Part shown: piece after piece, positions 1-7,076 of the stretch
Position numbering within the stretch: the first letter of the stretch is position 1
Layout of the letters: each line of letters opens with the position of its first letter
Assembly (NCBI GenBank): GCA_910588415.1
Contig: CAJUPK010000007.1
Location: 1-21,269 of the forward strand
Direction: 5' to 3'
Length of the DNA stretch: 21,269 bases
DNA from: an uncultured Oscillospiraceae bacterium
GTDB lineage: Bacteria > Bacillota > Clostridia > Oscillospirales > Acutalibacteraceae
Program-made: the position numbers and the translations under genes
Notes under the pieces: generated by a model
Told to the model about the DNA's origin: nothing
What the model saw: only the letters and a program-made list of their open reading frames with translations
The model's database searches: none

Positions 1-64
1 GCGGCTCGGCTAAGATATTTTGTATTGCTATTTCATCTTCAATAATCAGTATTGTTTTTGCCAT
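1..64 (-). CDS. Response regulator, N-terminal fragment (cut by window edge)
   Basis: Only the first 21 codons are present, reading MAKTILIIEDEIAIQNILAEP on the minus strand. A hydrophobic first beta strand (TILII) followed at once by the acidic pair E-D-E is the classic start of a CheY-like receiver domain; these acidic residues bind the magnesium needed for phosphorylation of an aspartate lying beyond the window. A good ribosome binding site (AACCTCC on the plus strand at 71-77, i.e. GGAGGTT) sits about 6 bases upstream of the ATG, which fixes the start. The output domain and any partner histidine kinase lie outside the window, so the DNA-binding family (OmpR, LytTR and so on) cannot be stated. 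The receiver assignment is fairly safe despite the short length. Confidence 0.75.
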   Translation of the reverse strand, partial: MAKTILIIEDEIAIQNILAEP

Positions 65-235
65 ATCTGAAACCTCCAATCTGATTATACTAAGGCTTGA
101 TTAGTTTTTGATTAGATTTTTCGATTTTCTTATTATAGACATTTAAATGAATAATAGCAATAGATTTTACAATTAGCGGTTAACAGGAATTCACGATACA
201 GTTCGCAAGCAATGCAATCTTCCGTAAGATTGCGT

Positions 236-346
236 ATTTAGCAGAAATCCCGTCCCCGGAATTTCTGCTAAATGCTTGTTGGTGACATGTCCCCAAACCC
301 CTGAGATCATCACCTGCGGTGATGGCTGCGCGTTCCGTTGGAACGC
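236..346. other. Cluster of three perfect hairpins in a gene-free region
   Basis: The 461 bases between the response regulator start and the transglutaminase stop contain no credible gene. They hold three perfect inverted repeats: ATTTAGCAGAAAT (236-248) with its complement at 261-273 and a 12-base loop; CATCACC (308-314) with 318-324; GCGTTCC (330-336) with 340-346. A fourth, annotated separately as a terminator, follows at 381-419. On the minus strand all would lie in the leader or upstream region of the response regulator. They could be regulatory RNA structure, operators, or debris of a small repeat family; I cannot tell which. Confidence 0.45.
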
Positions 347-380
347 TGAAAATCAAAAACTAAATAGAAAGACAAAAGAA

Positions 381-419
381 AACTGCTATGCAATCGGATA
401 ACCCTTTTGCATAGCAGTT
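381..419 (-). terminator. Rho-independent terminator behind the transglutaminase-like gene
   Basis: AACTGCTATGCAA (381-393) and its perfect complement (407-419) form a 13-bp stem with a 13-base loop. Read on the minus strand the stem is followed by the T-rich run TTTCTTTTGTCTTTC, as expected for the end of the transcript from the gene at 526-1437. The plus strand side is also T-rich (ATTCTTTTTCCGTTT), so it may work in both directions. Confidence 0.7.
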
Positions 420-525
420 ATTCTTTTTCCGTTTACCTGGCATTCGTCACAAATTTTGCAATATTTCCTTATGGACTACCGCCATTGGGCGGACAGGCTT
501 TTTAAAGCGGAGCCATAGAGGCAGG

Positions 526-1437
526 TCAAACCAGAGGGCTGCTCAGTTGGCGCAGGCAGCGCTCCGTTTCCCACAGCTCCAGCAGCTGGGAAAAATTCTG
601 GTCCGGATCTGTCAGCAGTTCCGCCAAATGGTCCAGCAGGGCCAGCTGTTCTTCTGCCAGCGGCTTGCCCTCCAGCAAAAACTCATTCATAAACCGGGGC
701 TGGAACACGTAAGAAATCTCATGGTTCATCAAAGCGTGGAAATCATATACCAGATACCGGCCTGCTGCCCGCAGGCTGTTGGTTCCCTGCCGGTCCGCAT
801 AGACAAACTGTTTTCCATCCGTCTCACCCCGGCGGATGGAAAGCCAGGCGTCTGCCGCCCAGTCGAACTGGCCGGGCTTCATGTCATATTGGGTCACTGG
901 CACAGGCAGGCCCTGGTAAAATCCGTCGGCGTCAAAGGTGAGCCAGCGGTTCTCCTGTTCCAGCCAGACCTGGTTGATCCAATGGTCCATGCTCACGCCC
1001 GGCCGGCAGTAGGGGGCAAACCCAGCCCGGCTGCGGCAGGGGATGCCTTTTGCCTTGTAGATGGAGCTGACCAGCACGGACACAAAGCGGCAGGTGAGTA
1101 CCAGCTTGTGTTCCACTTTCCGGTCCGGCACGAACCCCCGTTCATCCAGGCGGAATAACCCGGCGGCTATGGATGGGGCGGTGAGATAGATGTCGTCCTC
1201 GCAGGGGGCGCGGTACCAGGGCCAGCGGTTCAAATCCCCATAGCGCAGATCCGCGTTGGCGTTTTTGTTGCCATCCGCCAGGGTGACCCGGTGGATGATC
1301 TGATGAGAAATTAAGTCCCCCAGCTCTTTGGGGTCGCTGGGCAGAGAGCGGAAGCAGTCCCCGTAAAGCCCTGCATAGGTAAAGGGCCCGGTTTCCATCC
1401 AATGGCTGAAAGCAATAGGATCTTTCGTTGTATTCAT
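526..1437 (-). CDS. Transglutaminase-like cysteine protease-fold protein
   Basis: A 303-residue cytoplasmic protein with no signal peptide or membrane segment. It carries the transglutaminase-core arrangement: Cys116 in LTCRFVSVL at the start of a helix, followed by the strand that makes up 'GIPCRSRAGFAPY', then His152 in SMDHWINQVW and Asp169 in WLTFDAD. This Cys-His-Asp spacing is that of the transglutaminase-like superfamily, whose bacterial members are mostly proteases or peptide/amide-bond modifying enzymes; the substrate here is unknown. The ATG at 1437 is set by an ideal AGGAGG about 8 bases upstream. It is transcribed alone, divergently from prs, and ends at the terminator at 381-419. 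The region after residue 180 shows no motif I recognise. Confidence 0.75.
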   Translation of the reverse strand: MNTTKDPIAFSHWMETGPFTYAGLYGDCFRSLPSDPKELGDLISHQIIHRVTLADGNKNANADLRYGDLNRWPWYRAPCEDDIYLTAPSIAAGLFRLDERGFVPDRKVEHKLVLTCRFVSVLVSSIYKAKGIPCRSRAGFAPYCRPGVSMDHWINQVWLEQENRWLTFDADGFYQGLPVPVTQYDMKPGQFDWAADAWLSIRRGETDGKQFVYADRQGTNSLRAAGRYLVYDFHALMNHEISYVFQPRFMNEFLLEGKPLAEEQLALLDHLAELLTDPDQNFSQLLELWETERCLRQLSSPLV

Positions 1438-1522
1438 AGATAATACCTCCTTTTTGTCTATTGTAAAGGTTTTCTGTGGAAAAATCCGGTCAATCTTAGT
1501 TAGGTTTTGTCCGGCGTTTTGC

Positions 1523-1551
1523 TTGACCAGAAGCTGGAAACAAGGTACAAT
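1523..1551 (+). promoter_or_regulatory. Sigma-A-type promoter upstream of prs (distal)
   Basis: TTGACC (1523-1528), a 17-base spacer, then TACAAT (1546-1551). One mismatch per box from consensus and ideal spacing. It points towards prs and would give a leader of about 330 bases. Confidence 0.6.
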
Positions 1552-1647
1552 ATAGCTGAAAAAGATTGAAAGAGGCTTTCTGGACCCAAATGGCTATATG
1601 AAAGTTTCTTTCAATTCTCGAACGGACTGGAATTGTCGGGTAAAATA

Positions 1648-1656
1648 TGATATAAT
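1648..1656 (+). promoter_or_regulatory. Extended -10 promoter upstream of prs (proximal)
   Basis: TGATATAAT is a perfect TATAAT (1651-1656) with a TGn extension (1648-1650). No good -35 box lies at the normal distance, which is typical of extended -10 promoters. Transcription would begin near 1663, leaving a leader of about 230 bases before the prs start. Confidence 0.55.
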
Positions 1657-1662
1657 GTACGC

Positions 1663-1893
1663 AAAGCATTGGTCTCGGAGGTTCTTTGTTTCACAGCAAG
1701 AGCCAGGAAAACTCCAAACAGGCCGATGATGGATGTGGATAGAGTATTGCGGCGTAGTCCGCGGCTGTATCCGCGGTACCATGTTTTATCAAAGGGCAAG
1801 AGGCAGGAACCGCTGCAAGACGCCCAAGGGGAAAAGAGCCTGGTAAAATGCTGGGCCACTGCTCTGGGGCGCGTCAAAAAGAGGGAGGGTCAA
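1663..1893 (+). promoter_or_regulatory. Long prs leader, possibly structured; includes a possible 18-codon leader peptide
   Basis: About 230 bases separate the proximal promoter from the prs start. The stretch happens to stay open in the prs frame back to an ATG at 1669, but the translated sequence resembles no PRPP synthetase N-terminus, so I treat it as leader. It contains a CCGCGG-N6-CCGCGG hairpin (1759-1776) and a stem AGAGC/GCTCT (1835-1839 with 1861-1865) just before the ribosome binding site. GGAGG at 1677-1681 is followed by a TTG (1686) opening an 18-codon frame that ends with TAG at 1740-1742. No T-box, purine, or other riboswitch consensus that I know fits. Confidence 0.35.
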
Positions 1894-3078
1894 ATGTTTA
1901 TGGAAGACAAGTCACAATCTTTTTTCAGTCTGGAAGACCGGGTAGCTCCTTTGGGCATCATCACTCTGGAGGGCGCGGAAGAGCTCTCCGGCAAAATTGA
2001 CGAGCATCTGGTGCGTTGGGCCAGAAGGGCCGGTATGGAGGTGGATACGTTCCGCCTAAGCAGCAGCTGTCCCCGGTTCAACTCCGGCGACGCCAAAGCT
2101 ATCATCGACCAGACTGTGCGGGGCTACGACCTGTTCATTGTGGTGGATGTGGGCAACTACAGCCCCACCTACCCATACTTCGGCATGGAAAACCATATGT
2201 CTCCCGACGACCATTTTCAAAATCTCAAGCGTATCATCCAGGCTGCCAGCGGCAAGCCCCATCGCATCAATGTGATCATGCCCACGCTGTATGGCGGCCG
2301 CCAGCACCGGCGCAAGTACCGGGAATCCCTGGACGGGGCCTTTGCCCTGCAGGAGCTGGCCAATATGGGCGTGCAGAATGTGCTCACTTTTGACGCCCAC
2401 GACCCACGGGTGCAGAACGCCGTGCCCCTGATGGGGTTTGATAATCTGATGCCCTCTTACCAGGTGCTGAAGCGGCTGTTCCGCAGCTTCCCGGAACTGG
2501 TGGTGGACCGGGACAATTTCATGATCATCAGCCCGGACGAGGGAGCCTTGGACCGGAATATGTTCTATGCCTCTGTGCTGGGGGTAGAGATGGGTATGTT
2601 CTACAAACGCCGGGATTACTCCCGGATAGTGGACGGCCGCAACCCCATTGTGGCCCACGAATACCTGGGCACCGATGTGCGAGGCAAGGACATCTTTGTA
2701 GCTGACGACATCATCTCTTCCGGCGAGTCCATGCTGGACATTGCCTACAATGTGAAAGAGCGCGGGGCCAACCGCTTCTTTGCCTTTGCCACGTTCTCCA
2801 TCTTCGCCAAGGGCCTGGCTGCCTTTGACAAGGCCTATCAGGCGGGCGTGCTGGACGGGGTGTTCGGCACCAACCTGACATACCGCACCGAAGAGCTGAA
2901 GAACCGCCCCTGGTTCTTTGAGGTAGATGTGTCCAAGTATATTGCCTGCTATATTTCGGCGCTGAACCATGACATGGCCATCAGCCAGCTTATTGACCCC
3001 CATGCCAAAATCACCGCGCTGCTGCAAAAGCGCAAGGAAGAGCGGCGGGATTTTGAGGACGAGCAGTTAAGCTTCTAA
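1894..3078 (+). CDS. prs: Ribose-phosphate pyrophosphokinase (PRPP synthetase)
   Basis: Makes 5-phosphoribosyl-1-pyrophosphate from ribose 5-phosphate and ATP, the precursor for purines, pyrimidines, NAD, histidine and tryptophan. The 394-residue product shows the family landmarks: GRQHRR at 135-140 and FDAHD at 166-170 (catalytic and ATP-side residues), and the PRPP-binding loop VADDIISSGES at 269-279, equivalent to VDDMIDTAGT in classical Prs. It is longer than the usual 310-320 residues, with an extended N-terminus and C-terminal tail; this longer form is one I associate with Clostridia. The ATG at 1894 is chosen because GGGAGGG lies 5 bases upstream; the in-frame ATG at 1669 would add 75 residues of unrelated composition. 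Next gene follows after 36 bases, suggesting one transcript through cysS. Confidence 0.9.
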   Translation: MFMEDKSQSFFSLEDRVAPLGIITLEGAEELSGKIDEHLVRWARRAGMEVDTFRLSSSCPRFNSGDAKAIIDQTVRGYDLFIVVDVGNYSPTYPYFGMENHMSPDDHFQNLKRIIQAASGKPHRINVIMPTLYGGRQHRRKYRESLDGAFALQELANMGVQNVLTFDAHDPRVQNAVPLMGFDNLMPSYQVLKRLFRSFPELVVDRDNFMIISPDEGALDRNMFYASVLGVEMGMFYKRRDYSRIVDGRNPIVAHEYLGTDVRGKDIFVADDIISSGESMLDIAYNVKERGANRFFAFATFSIFAKGLAAFDKAYQAGVLDGVFGTNLTYRTEELKNRPWFFEVDVSKYIACYISALNHDMAISQLIDPHAKITALLQKRKEERRDFEDEQLSF

Positions 3079-3114
3079 ACAAACCACGCACTCACGCATA
3101 GGATGTGATAGGAT

Positions 3115-3651
3115 ATGGCAGGCACAATGATTCTGGTCTCCGGTATGTGCGGAACAGGCAAGTCCACCTTTGCCCAGTGGCTGGGGGAGCGCCTGGCGCT
3201 GCCTGTAGTCAATTATGACAGGCTTCTGCGCCGGGTGAAGGAGCTGAGCCCCGAGGCGGCCAAGGGCGGCGAGCTGGCCTATCAGCTGTTTCTCTTTGAG
3301 CTGGAGGAGCATATGGGCTGTACCTTTATCGCGGACTACATTTTCAGCACCAAGCAGGAGGAGTGGCTCCGGACGCTGACAGAAAAGCACGGCTGCAGAA
3401 CCATCAACGTGCATTTTGACTGTGAGCCCCGCACCGCCTACGCCCGCTACATCCGCCGCAACCAGGAGGACGCTGTCCCCACCAGGCCGGACGTGTCCTT
3501 TGAGCTGTTCCTGGAGGCTACCCGGCAGAACCGGGAGTTCCTCTGGGGCGGGGACCTTATCCCTGTGGACACAGAGGACTTTGAGCGGGTCTCCTATCCG
3601 GCACTTCTGGAAAAGGTAGAGCGGCTGCTGTATCCCCAAAAACAACCATGA
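3115..3651 (+). CDS. P-loop kinase of the AAA_33/zeta-toxin-like type, substrate unknown
   Basis: A 178-residue P-loop protein with a clean Walker A motif, GMCGTGKST (residues 10-18), right at the N-terminus, preceded by the beta strand MILVS. Its size and layout match small ATP-dependent kinases that phosphorylate small molecules (shikimate/gluconate/adenylylsulfate kinase-like and zeta-toxin-like folds). Candidate lid arginines occur in 'ARYIRRNQED'. No substrate-specific signature is recognised. It sits between prs and cysE with 36 and 11 bases of spacing, so co-transcription is likely. Either ATG 3115 or ATG 3127 could be the start; the ribosome binding site is weak for both. Adenylylsulfate kinase would fit the cysteine context, but the sequence does not show it. 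Confidence 0.7.
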   Translation: MAGTMILVSGMCGTGKSTFAQWLGERLALPVVNYDRLLRRVKELSPEAAKGGELAYQLFLFELEEHMGCTFIADYIFSTKQEEWLRTLTEKHGCRTINVHFDCEPRTAYARYIRRNQEDAVPTRPDVSFELFLEATRQNREFLWGGDLIPVDTEDFERVSYPALLEKVERLLYPQKQP

Positions 3652-3662
3652 GGTGAGCGCCA

Positions 3663-4331
3663 GTGTTTGACAGACTGAAAGAAGATATAGATGCGGTGAT
3701 GCAGCGGGACCCAGCGGCCCGCTCCCGGCTGGAGGTATACTTCCTCTACGCCGGGTTCAAGGCCGTGCGGGCCTATCGCCGGGCTAACTGGTTCCAGCGC
3801 CACGGCATGAAGTTTATCGCCCGGGCCATCTCCCAGCGCTCCCGGCGCAGGACTGGCATAGAAATCCACCCGGGGGCTACCATTGGCCGGGGACTGTTTA
3901 TTGACCATGGCATGGGCGTGGTGATTGGCGAGACCACGGAGATTGGGGACAACTGCACCCTCTACCAAAATGTGACATTGGGCGGCACAGGCAAAGACCA
4001 GGGCAAGCGGCACCCAACCCTGGGCAACAATGTGCTGGTGGGTGCTGGCGCCAAAGTGCTGGGCCCCTTCACTGTGGGGGATAACGCCCGGGTGGCTGCT
4101 GGCGCGGTGGTGCTGGACGCGGTTCCCCGGGGAGCCACAGCGGTGGGAGTGCCGGCCCGTGTGGTGCGCATTGACGGGCAGAAGGTCCCCGCCGCGGAAG
4201 TGCCCGCCAGCCATAAGCTGGACCAGATCCATGTGGCGGACCCAGTATCCATGGAGCTGTGCCGCCTGCGGGGCGAGCTGGAGCGGCTGGAAAAGAAAGT
4301 GGCTGGCCTGGAAAAACCAGCCCAGGAGTGA
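3663..4331 (+). CDS. cysE: Serine O-acetyltransferase
   Basis: Transfers acetyl from acetyl-CoA to L-serine, giving O-acetylserine for cysteine synthesis. The 222-residue protein is of the short EpsC/CysE class, lacking most of the N-terminal domain of the E. coli enzyme. It has the left-handed beta-helix hexapeptide region with the hallmark block IDHGMGVVIGET (Asp81, His82 region), VTLGGTGKDQGKRHP (His117) and GAGAKVLGPFTVGDNARVAAGAVV. A charged, coiled-coil-like C-terminal tail (ELERLEKKVAGLEK) follows. The start is a GTG at 3663, supported by GAGGTG about 7 bases upstream. It is 11 bases after the kinase gene and 41 bases before cysS; the cysE-cysS pairing is classic in Firmicutes. Confidence 0.93.
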   Translation: MFDRLKEDIDAVMQRDPAARSRLEVYFLYAGFKAVRAYRRANWFQRHGMKFIARAISQRSRRRTGIEIHPGATIGRGLFIDHGMGVVIGETTEIGDNCTLYQNVTLGGTGKDQGKRHPTLGNNVLVGAGAKVLGPFTVGDNARVAAGAVVLDAVPRGATAVGVPARVVRIDGQKVPAAEVPASHKLDQIHVADPVSMELCRLRGELERLEKKVAGLEKPAQE

Positions 4332-4372
4332 ACGGACCAGGCGAGAATTTAGACGAAGAAAGGCGAAATACT

Positions 4373-5788
4373 ATGCAGCTGACAAATTCCCTGACCATGA
4401 AAAAGGAGGAGCTTGTCCCCCATGAGCCCGGCGTGATCCGTATGTATACCTGTGGTCCCACAGTCTATGGCTATGCCCATATTGGCAACCTGCGCTCCTA
4501 CCTGATGGAGGATGTGCTGGAAAAGGCCCTGCGCTACGAGGGGTATCAGGTAGACCGGGTGATGAATATTACGGATGTAGGACATCTTACCTCTGACGCG
4601 GATACCGGGGAGGACAAGATGCTCAAAGGCGCCAAACAAGAGCGCAAGTCTGTGCTGGAGCTGGCGGATTTCTATACCCAGGCTTTTTTTAAAGACTGTC
4701 AAAAGCTCAATATCCGGCGGCCAGACATAGTGGTCCCAGCGACTACCTGTATTTCGGACTTTATCGCGCTGGTATCGGCCTTAGTAGAAAAGGGATATGC
4801 GTACCTGGCCGGAGGCAATGTCTACTTTGACACCTCCCGGCTGGACAGATACTATGTCTTCGGCAACCAGAACGCCGAAGACCTGGCTGTGGGTGTCCGA
4901 GACAGTGTGGAGGCTGACAGCAACAAGCGCAGCAAAACAGACTTTGTGCTGTGGTTCACGAAGTCCAAGTTTGAGGACCAGGAGCTGAAATGGGACAGCC
5001 CCTGGGGATTGGGCTACCCTGGCTGGCACATTGAGTGCTCTGCCATCAGCATCAAGCATCTGGGGGAGTATCTGGACATCCACTGCGGTGGCATTGACAA
5101 CGCCTTTCCCCATCATACCAACGAAATCGCCCAGAGCGAGGCCTATCTCGGCCACTCCTGGTGCAAATATTGGTTCCACATCCTGCACCTGAACGACGGG
5201 GGCGGCAAGATCAGCAAGTCGAAAGGCGCAAAGCTCACCGTGTCTCTGCTGGAGGAAAAGGGCTACGATCCCCTGTGCTACCGTCTGTTCTGCCTGCAGT
5301 CCCACTACCGCAAGCCCTTGACCTTCACCTTTGAAAGCCTGGACAATGCGGCCAATGCCTATCAAAAACTGCTTGCCAGGATTGCCTCTCTTGCAAAAGA
5401 GGGCCAGCCGGACCAGCAGGCCGCAAAGCCCTGGCAGGAGAGATTCAAAGAGGCGCTGGACAACGATGTGAATACCTCCCAGGCCCTGACCGTGCTGTAC
5501 GATATGCTGAAAGCCAGCCTGGACGATGCCACCAAGCGCTTTTTAGCCCATGATTTTGATCAAGTACTCTCCCTGGACCTGCTGCAGGCGGCGGAGAAGG
5601 CTAGACCCAAAGAGGCAGGGGTGCCGGAGGAGCTTGCCAGAGAGATCGAGGCGCTGATTGAGAAACGGGCTGCTGCCCGCAAGGCAAAAGACTGGGGAGC
5701 GGCGGACGCCATCCGGGATGAGCTGGCGGCGAGACATGTGGTGCTGAAGGACACGCCTCAGGGCGTGGAATGGCATATAGAAGCCTGA
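4373..5788 (+). CDS. cysS: Cysteinyl-tRNA synthetase
   Basis: Charges tRNA-Cys with cysteine in the cytoplasm. The 471-residue length is normal (about 465). The HIGH motif is HIGN at 36-39, the KMSKS motif is KISKS at 279-283, and the zinc ligands correspond to Cys27, Cys222, His247 and Glu251, keeping the exact spacing of the E. coli enzyme after an offset of 13. The C-terminal DALR-type helical region and an Ala/Arg-rich anticodon-binding end ('KDWGAADAIRDEL') are present. The ATG at 4373 gives the family-typical beginning and has AAAGG upstream; a longer in-frame start at 4259 would overlap cysE and add 38 unrelated residues. Nothing suggests a separate promoter, so it probably depends on the prs/cysE transcript. 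Confidence 0.96.
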   Translation: MQLTNSLTMKKEELVPHEPGVIRMYTCGPTVYGYAHIGNLRSYLMEDVLEKALRYEGYQVDRVMNITDVGHLTSDADTGEDKMLKGAKQERKSVLELADFYTQAFFKDCQKLNIRRPDIVVPATTCISDFIALVSALVEKGYAYLAGGNVYFDTSRLDRYYVFGNQNAEDLAVGVRDSVEADSNKRSKTDFVLWFTKSKFEDQELKWDSPWGLGYPGWHIECSAISIKHLGEYLDIHCGGIDNAFPHHTNEIAQSEAYLGHSWCKYWFHILHLNDGGGKISKSKGAKLTVSLLEEKGYDPLCYRLFCLQSHYRKPLTFTFESLDNAANAYQKLLARIASLAKEGQPDQQAAKPWQERFKEALDNDVNTSQALTVLYDMLKASLDDATKRFLAHDFDQVLSLDLLQAAEKARPKEAGVPEELAREIEALIEKRAAARKAKDWGAADAIRDELAARHVVLKDTPQGVEWHIEA

Positions 5789-5922
5789 ATGTTGTGCATG
5801 AGCGCTGTCTGACCTGTGTAGGAAGCTTGTCTGCAATATGAACAAATCTTTATCAATCGGTGCTGGACTGGCCAGCTGGGTATGGCCATTTGGCAGGACT
5901 TAAAAATGCAGGAGGATGGTTC

Positions 5923-6393
5923 ATGGAGAGAACTCTGTACTTGGCCTATGGCAGCAATATGAACCAGGAGCAGATGAAAGTGCGCTGTCCAGGGGCAGAG
6001 CCAGTGGGCAAGGGACTGTTGGAAGATTATCAGCTTTTGTTCCGGGCAGGGGGCAAGGGCGTGTACCTTACGGTAGAACCCCAGCCAGGATATGCTGTTC
6101 CCGTAGCCGTGTGGAGCGTTAGCCCGGCGGACGAGGCCGCGTTGGATGAGTATGAGGTGTACCCCAGCCTGTATAGTAAGGAGTGGGTAGACGTGGCCTT
6201 TCAAGAGTTTGCCACGGGGCAGCTGCAACGGGGGAAAGGGCTGCTCTATGTGATGACCGATGGGCACCCCCTGGCCAAGCCGGGAAAAGCCTATGTGGAA
6301 GCCTGCCTGGAAGGCTGCCGGAGCTTTGACTTAGACCAGGGGCCTCTGCTGGAGGCGGCGAAGGCTGTCGGAGTCTTTGAACACGAATCATAG
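5923..6393 (+). CDS. Gamma-glutamylcyclotransferase-like (GGCT/AIG2 fold) protein
   Basis: A 157-residue protein opening with YLAYGSNM (residues 6-13), the signature of the GGCT/AIG2 fold, where the YGSN loop binds the gamma-glutamyl group. The conserved acid is probably Glu78 in LDEYEVYPSLY. Known members release 5-oxoproline from gamma-glutamyl amino acids or gamma-glutamylamines; others act on non-peptide amines, so the substrate is unproven. The start at 5923 is fixed by GGAGG 7 bases upstream. It follows cysS after 134 bases without an obvious promoter and ends at a strong terminator, so it looks like the last gene of the prs-cysE-cysS transcript. A role in turning over gamma-Glu-Cys-type compounds would fit the cysteine theme, as an inference. 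Confidence 0.8.
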   Translation: MERTLYLAYGSNMNQEQMKVRCPGAEPVGKGLLEDYQLLFRAGGKGVYLTVEPQPGYAVPVAVWSVSPADEAALDEYEVYPSLYSKEWVDVAFQEFATGQLQRGKGLLYVMTDGHPLAKPGKAYVEACLEGCRSFDLDQGPLLEAAKAVGVFEHES

Positions 6394-6413
6394 CCATTAC
6401 GGTGTTGTGGAGG

Positions 6414-6446
6414 GTTCCTCCCGCTTTTGCGGGGGGAACTTTTTTT
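6414..6446 (+). terminator. Strong Rho-independent terminator ending the prs-cysS transcript
   Basis: GTTCCTCCCGC (6414-6424) pairs with GCGGGGGGAAC (6429-6439) in an 11-bp stem with one G-U pair and a TTTT loop, followed by seven T residues (6440-6446). It separates the cysteine cluster from the sigma-factor operon. Confidence 0.95.
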
Positions 6447-6515
6447 GCAGAATGGCATCAATATGGTTCCTTGGCCTGCGACTATATGGGTGAAAGGGCC
6501 TTTCAGGGAGGGAGC

Positions 6516-7076
6516 ATGGTGGAAGACAAGGGGATTGTGGAGCTATTTTCCCGGCGGGATGAGCGGGGAATCCAGGAGGCCAGGCGAAAGTATGGGGGCT
6601 TCTGTTTTAAAATTGCTATCAACCTTCTCGGCGTCAAAGAAGACGCGGAGGAGTGCGTCAGCGACGCATTGTATGCGGCCTGGCGGCAAATCCCTCCTGC
6701 CGTACCCCGGTCTATGCGGGCTTTTCTAGGCCGTATTACCCGCAACCTGTCCATCAGCCGCTACCGAACGGCTACAGCGCAAAAACGGGGAGGCGGCATG
6801 GAAGAACTGCTCTGCGAGCTGGAGGAGTGCCTGCCTGACCGCAAAGGCCTGGATGACCAAGTGGATTCCCGGGCGCTGACAGAGCTGATCAGCCGCTGGC
6901 TGGACAGCCTGACCACTGGGGACCGGGAACTGTTTGTGCGGCGGTACTGGTATGGAGACAGCCTGCAGGATATGGCCGGTGACCTGGAGCAGAGCCCCCG
7001 GGAACTGGCACAGAGAACCTTTTGGATGAGAAAAAAATTGAAGCAAGTTTTAGAAAGAGAGGGATATACCGTATGA
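6516..7076 (+). CDS. ECF-type RNA polymerase sigma factor
   Basis: A 186-residue two-domain sigma-70 family protein. Region 2 spans about residues 15-85, with the -10-binding helix in 'EDAEECVSDALYAAWRQIPP' and core contact region 'MRAFLGRITRNLSISRYR'; region 4 (about 115-180) has a helix-turn-helix in 'YGDSLQDMAGDLEQSPRELAQRTFWMRKKL'-type layout. There is no region 3, as in ECF factors. The ATG at 6516 is set by GGGAGGGAG just upstream; the in-frame ATG at 6402 lies before the terminator at 6414-6446 and is excluded. The stop overlaps the start of the serpin gene (ATGA), so the two are translationally coupled. This coupling is the usual arrangement of an ECF factor with its anti-sigma factor. 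I could not identify its own promoter in 6447-6515. Confidence 0.88.
   Translation: MVEDKGIVELFSRRDERGIQEARRKYGGFCFKIAINLLGVKEDAEECVSDALYAAWRQIPPAVPRSMRAFLGRITRNLSISRYRTATAQKRGGGMEELLCELEECLPDRKGLDDQVDSRALTELISRWLDSLTTGDRELFVRRYWYGDSLQDMAGDLEQSPRELAQRTFWMRKKLKQVLEREGYTV

Noticed and set aside
1227..1239. GGTTCAAATCCCC, like the T-arm of a tRNA
   Set aside because: It lies inside the transglutaminase gene and no acceptor, D or anticodon arm can be formed upstream.
1658..1680. ACGCAAAGC motif resembling half of a c-di-GMP (GEMM-I) riboswitch
   Set aside because: The other conserved half would lie in the promoter before any transcription start, and the matching GGTAGC...GGTTACCG part is missing.
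1768..1785. GGTACCGCGG on the minus strand, similar to the T-box core
   Set aside because: It is on the strand opposite to prs, no specifier stem or terminator accompanies it, and no amino-acid gene follows in that direction.
1669..1893. 75-residue N-terminal extension of prs
   Set aside because: The sequence is unlike Prs, lacks a ribosome binding site at 1669, and a good one precedes 1894.
2056..3027. 323-residue minus-strand frame opposite prs
   Set aside because: It mirrors a conserved gene, has no ribosome binding site and resembles no family.
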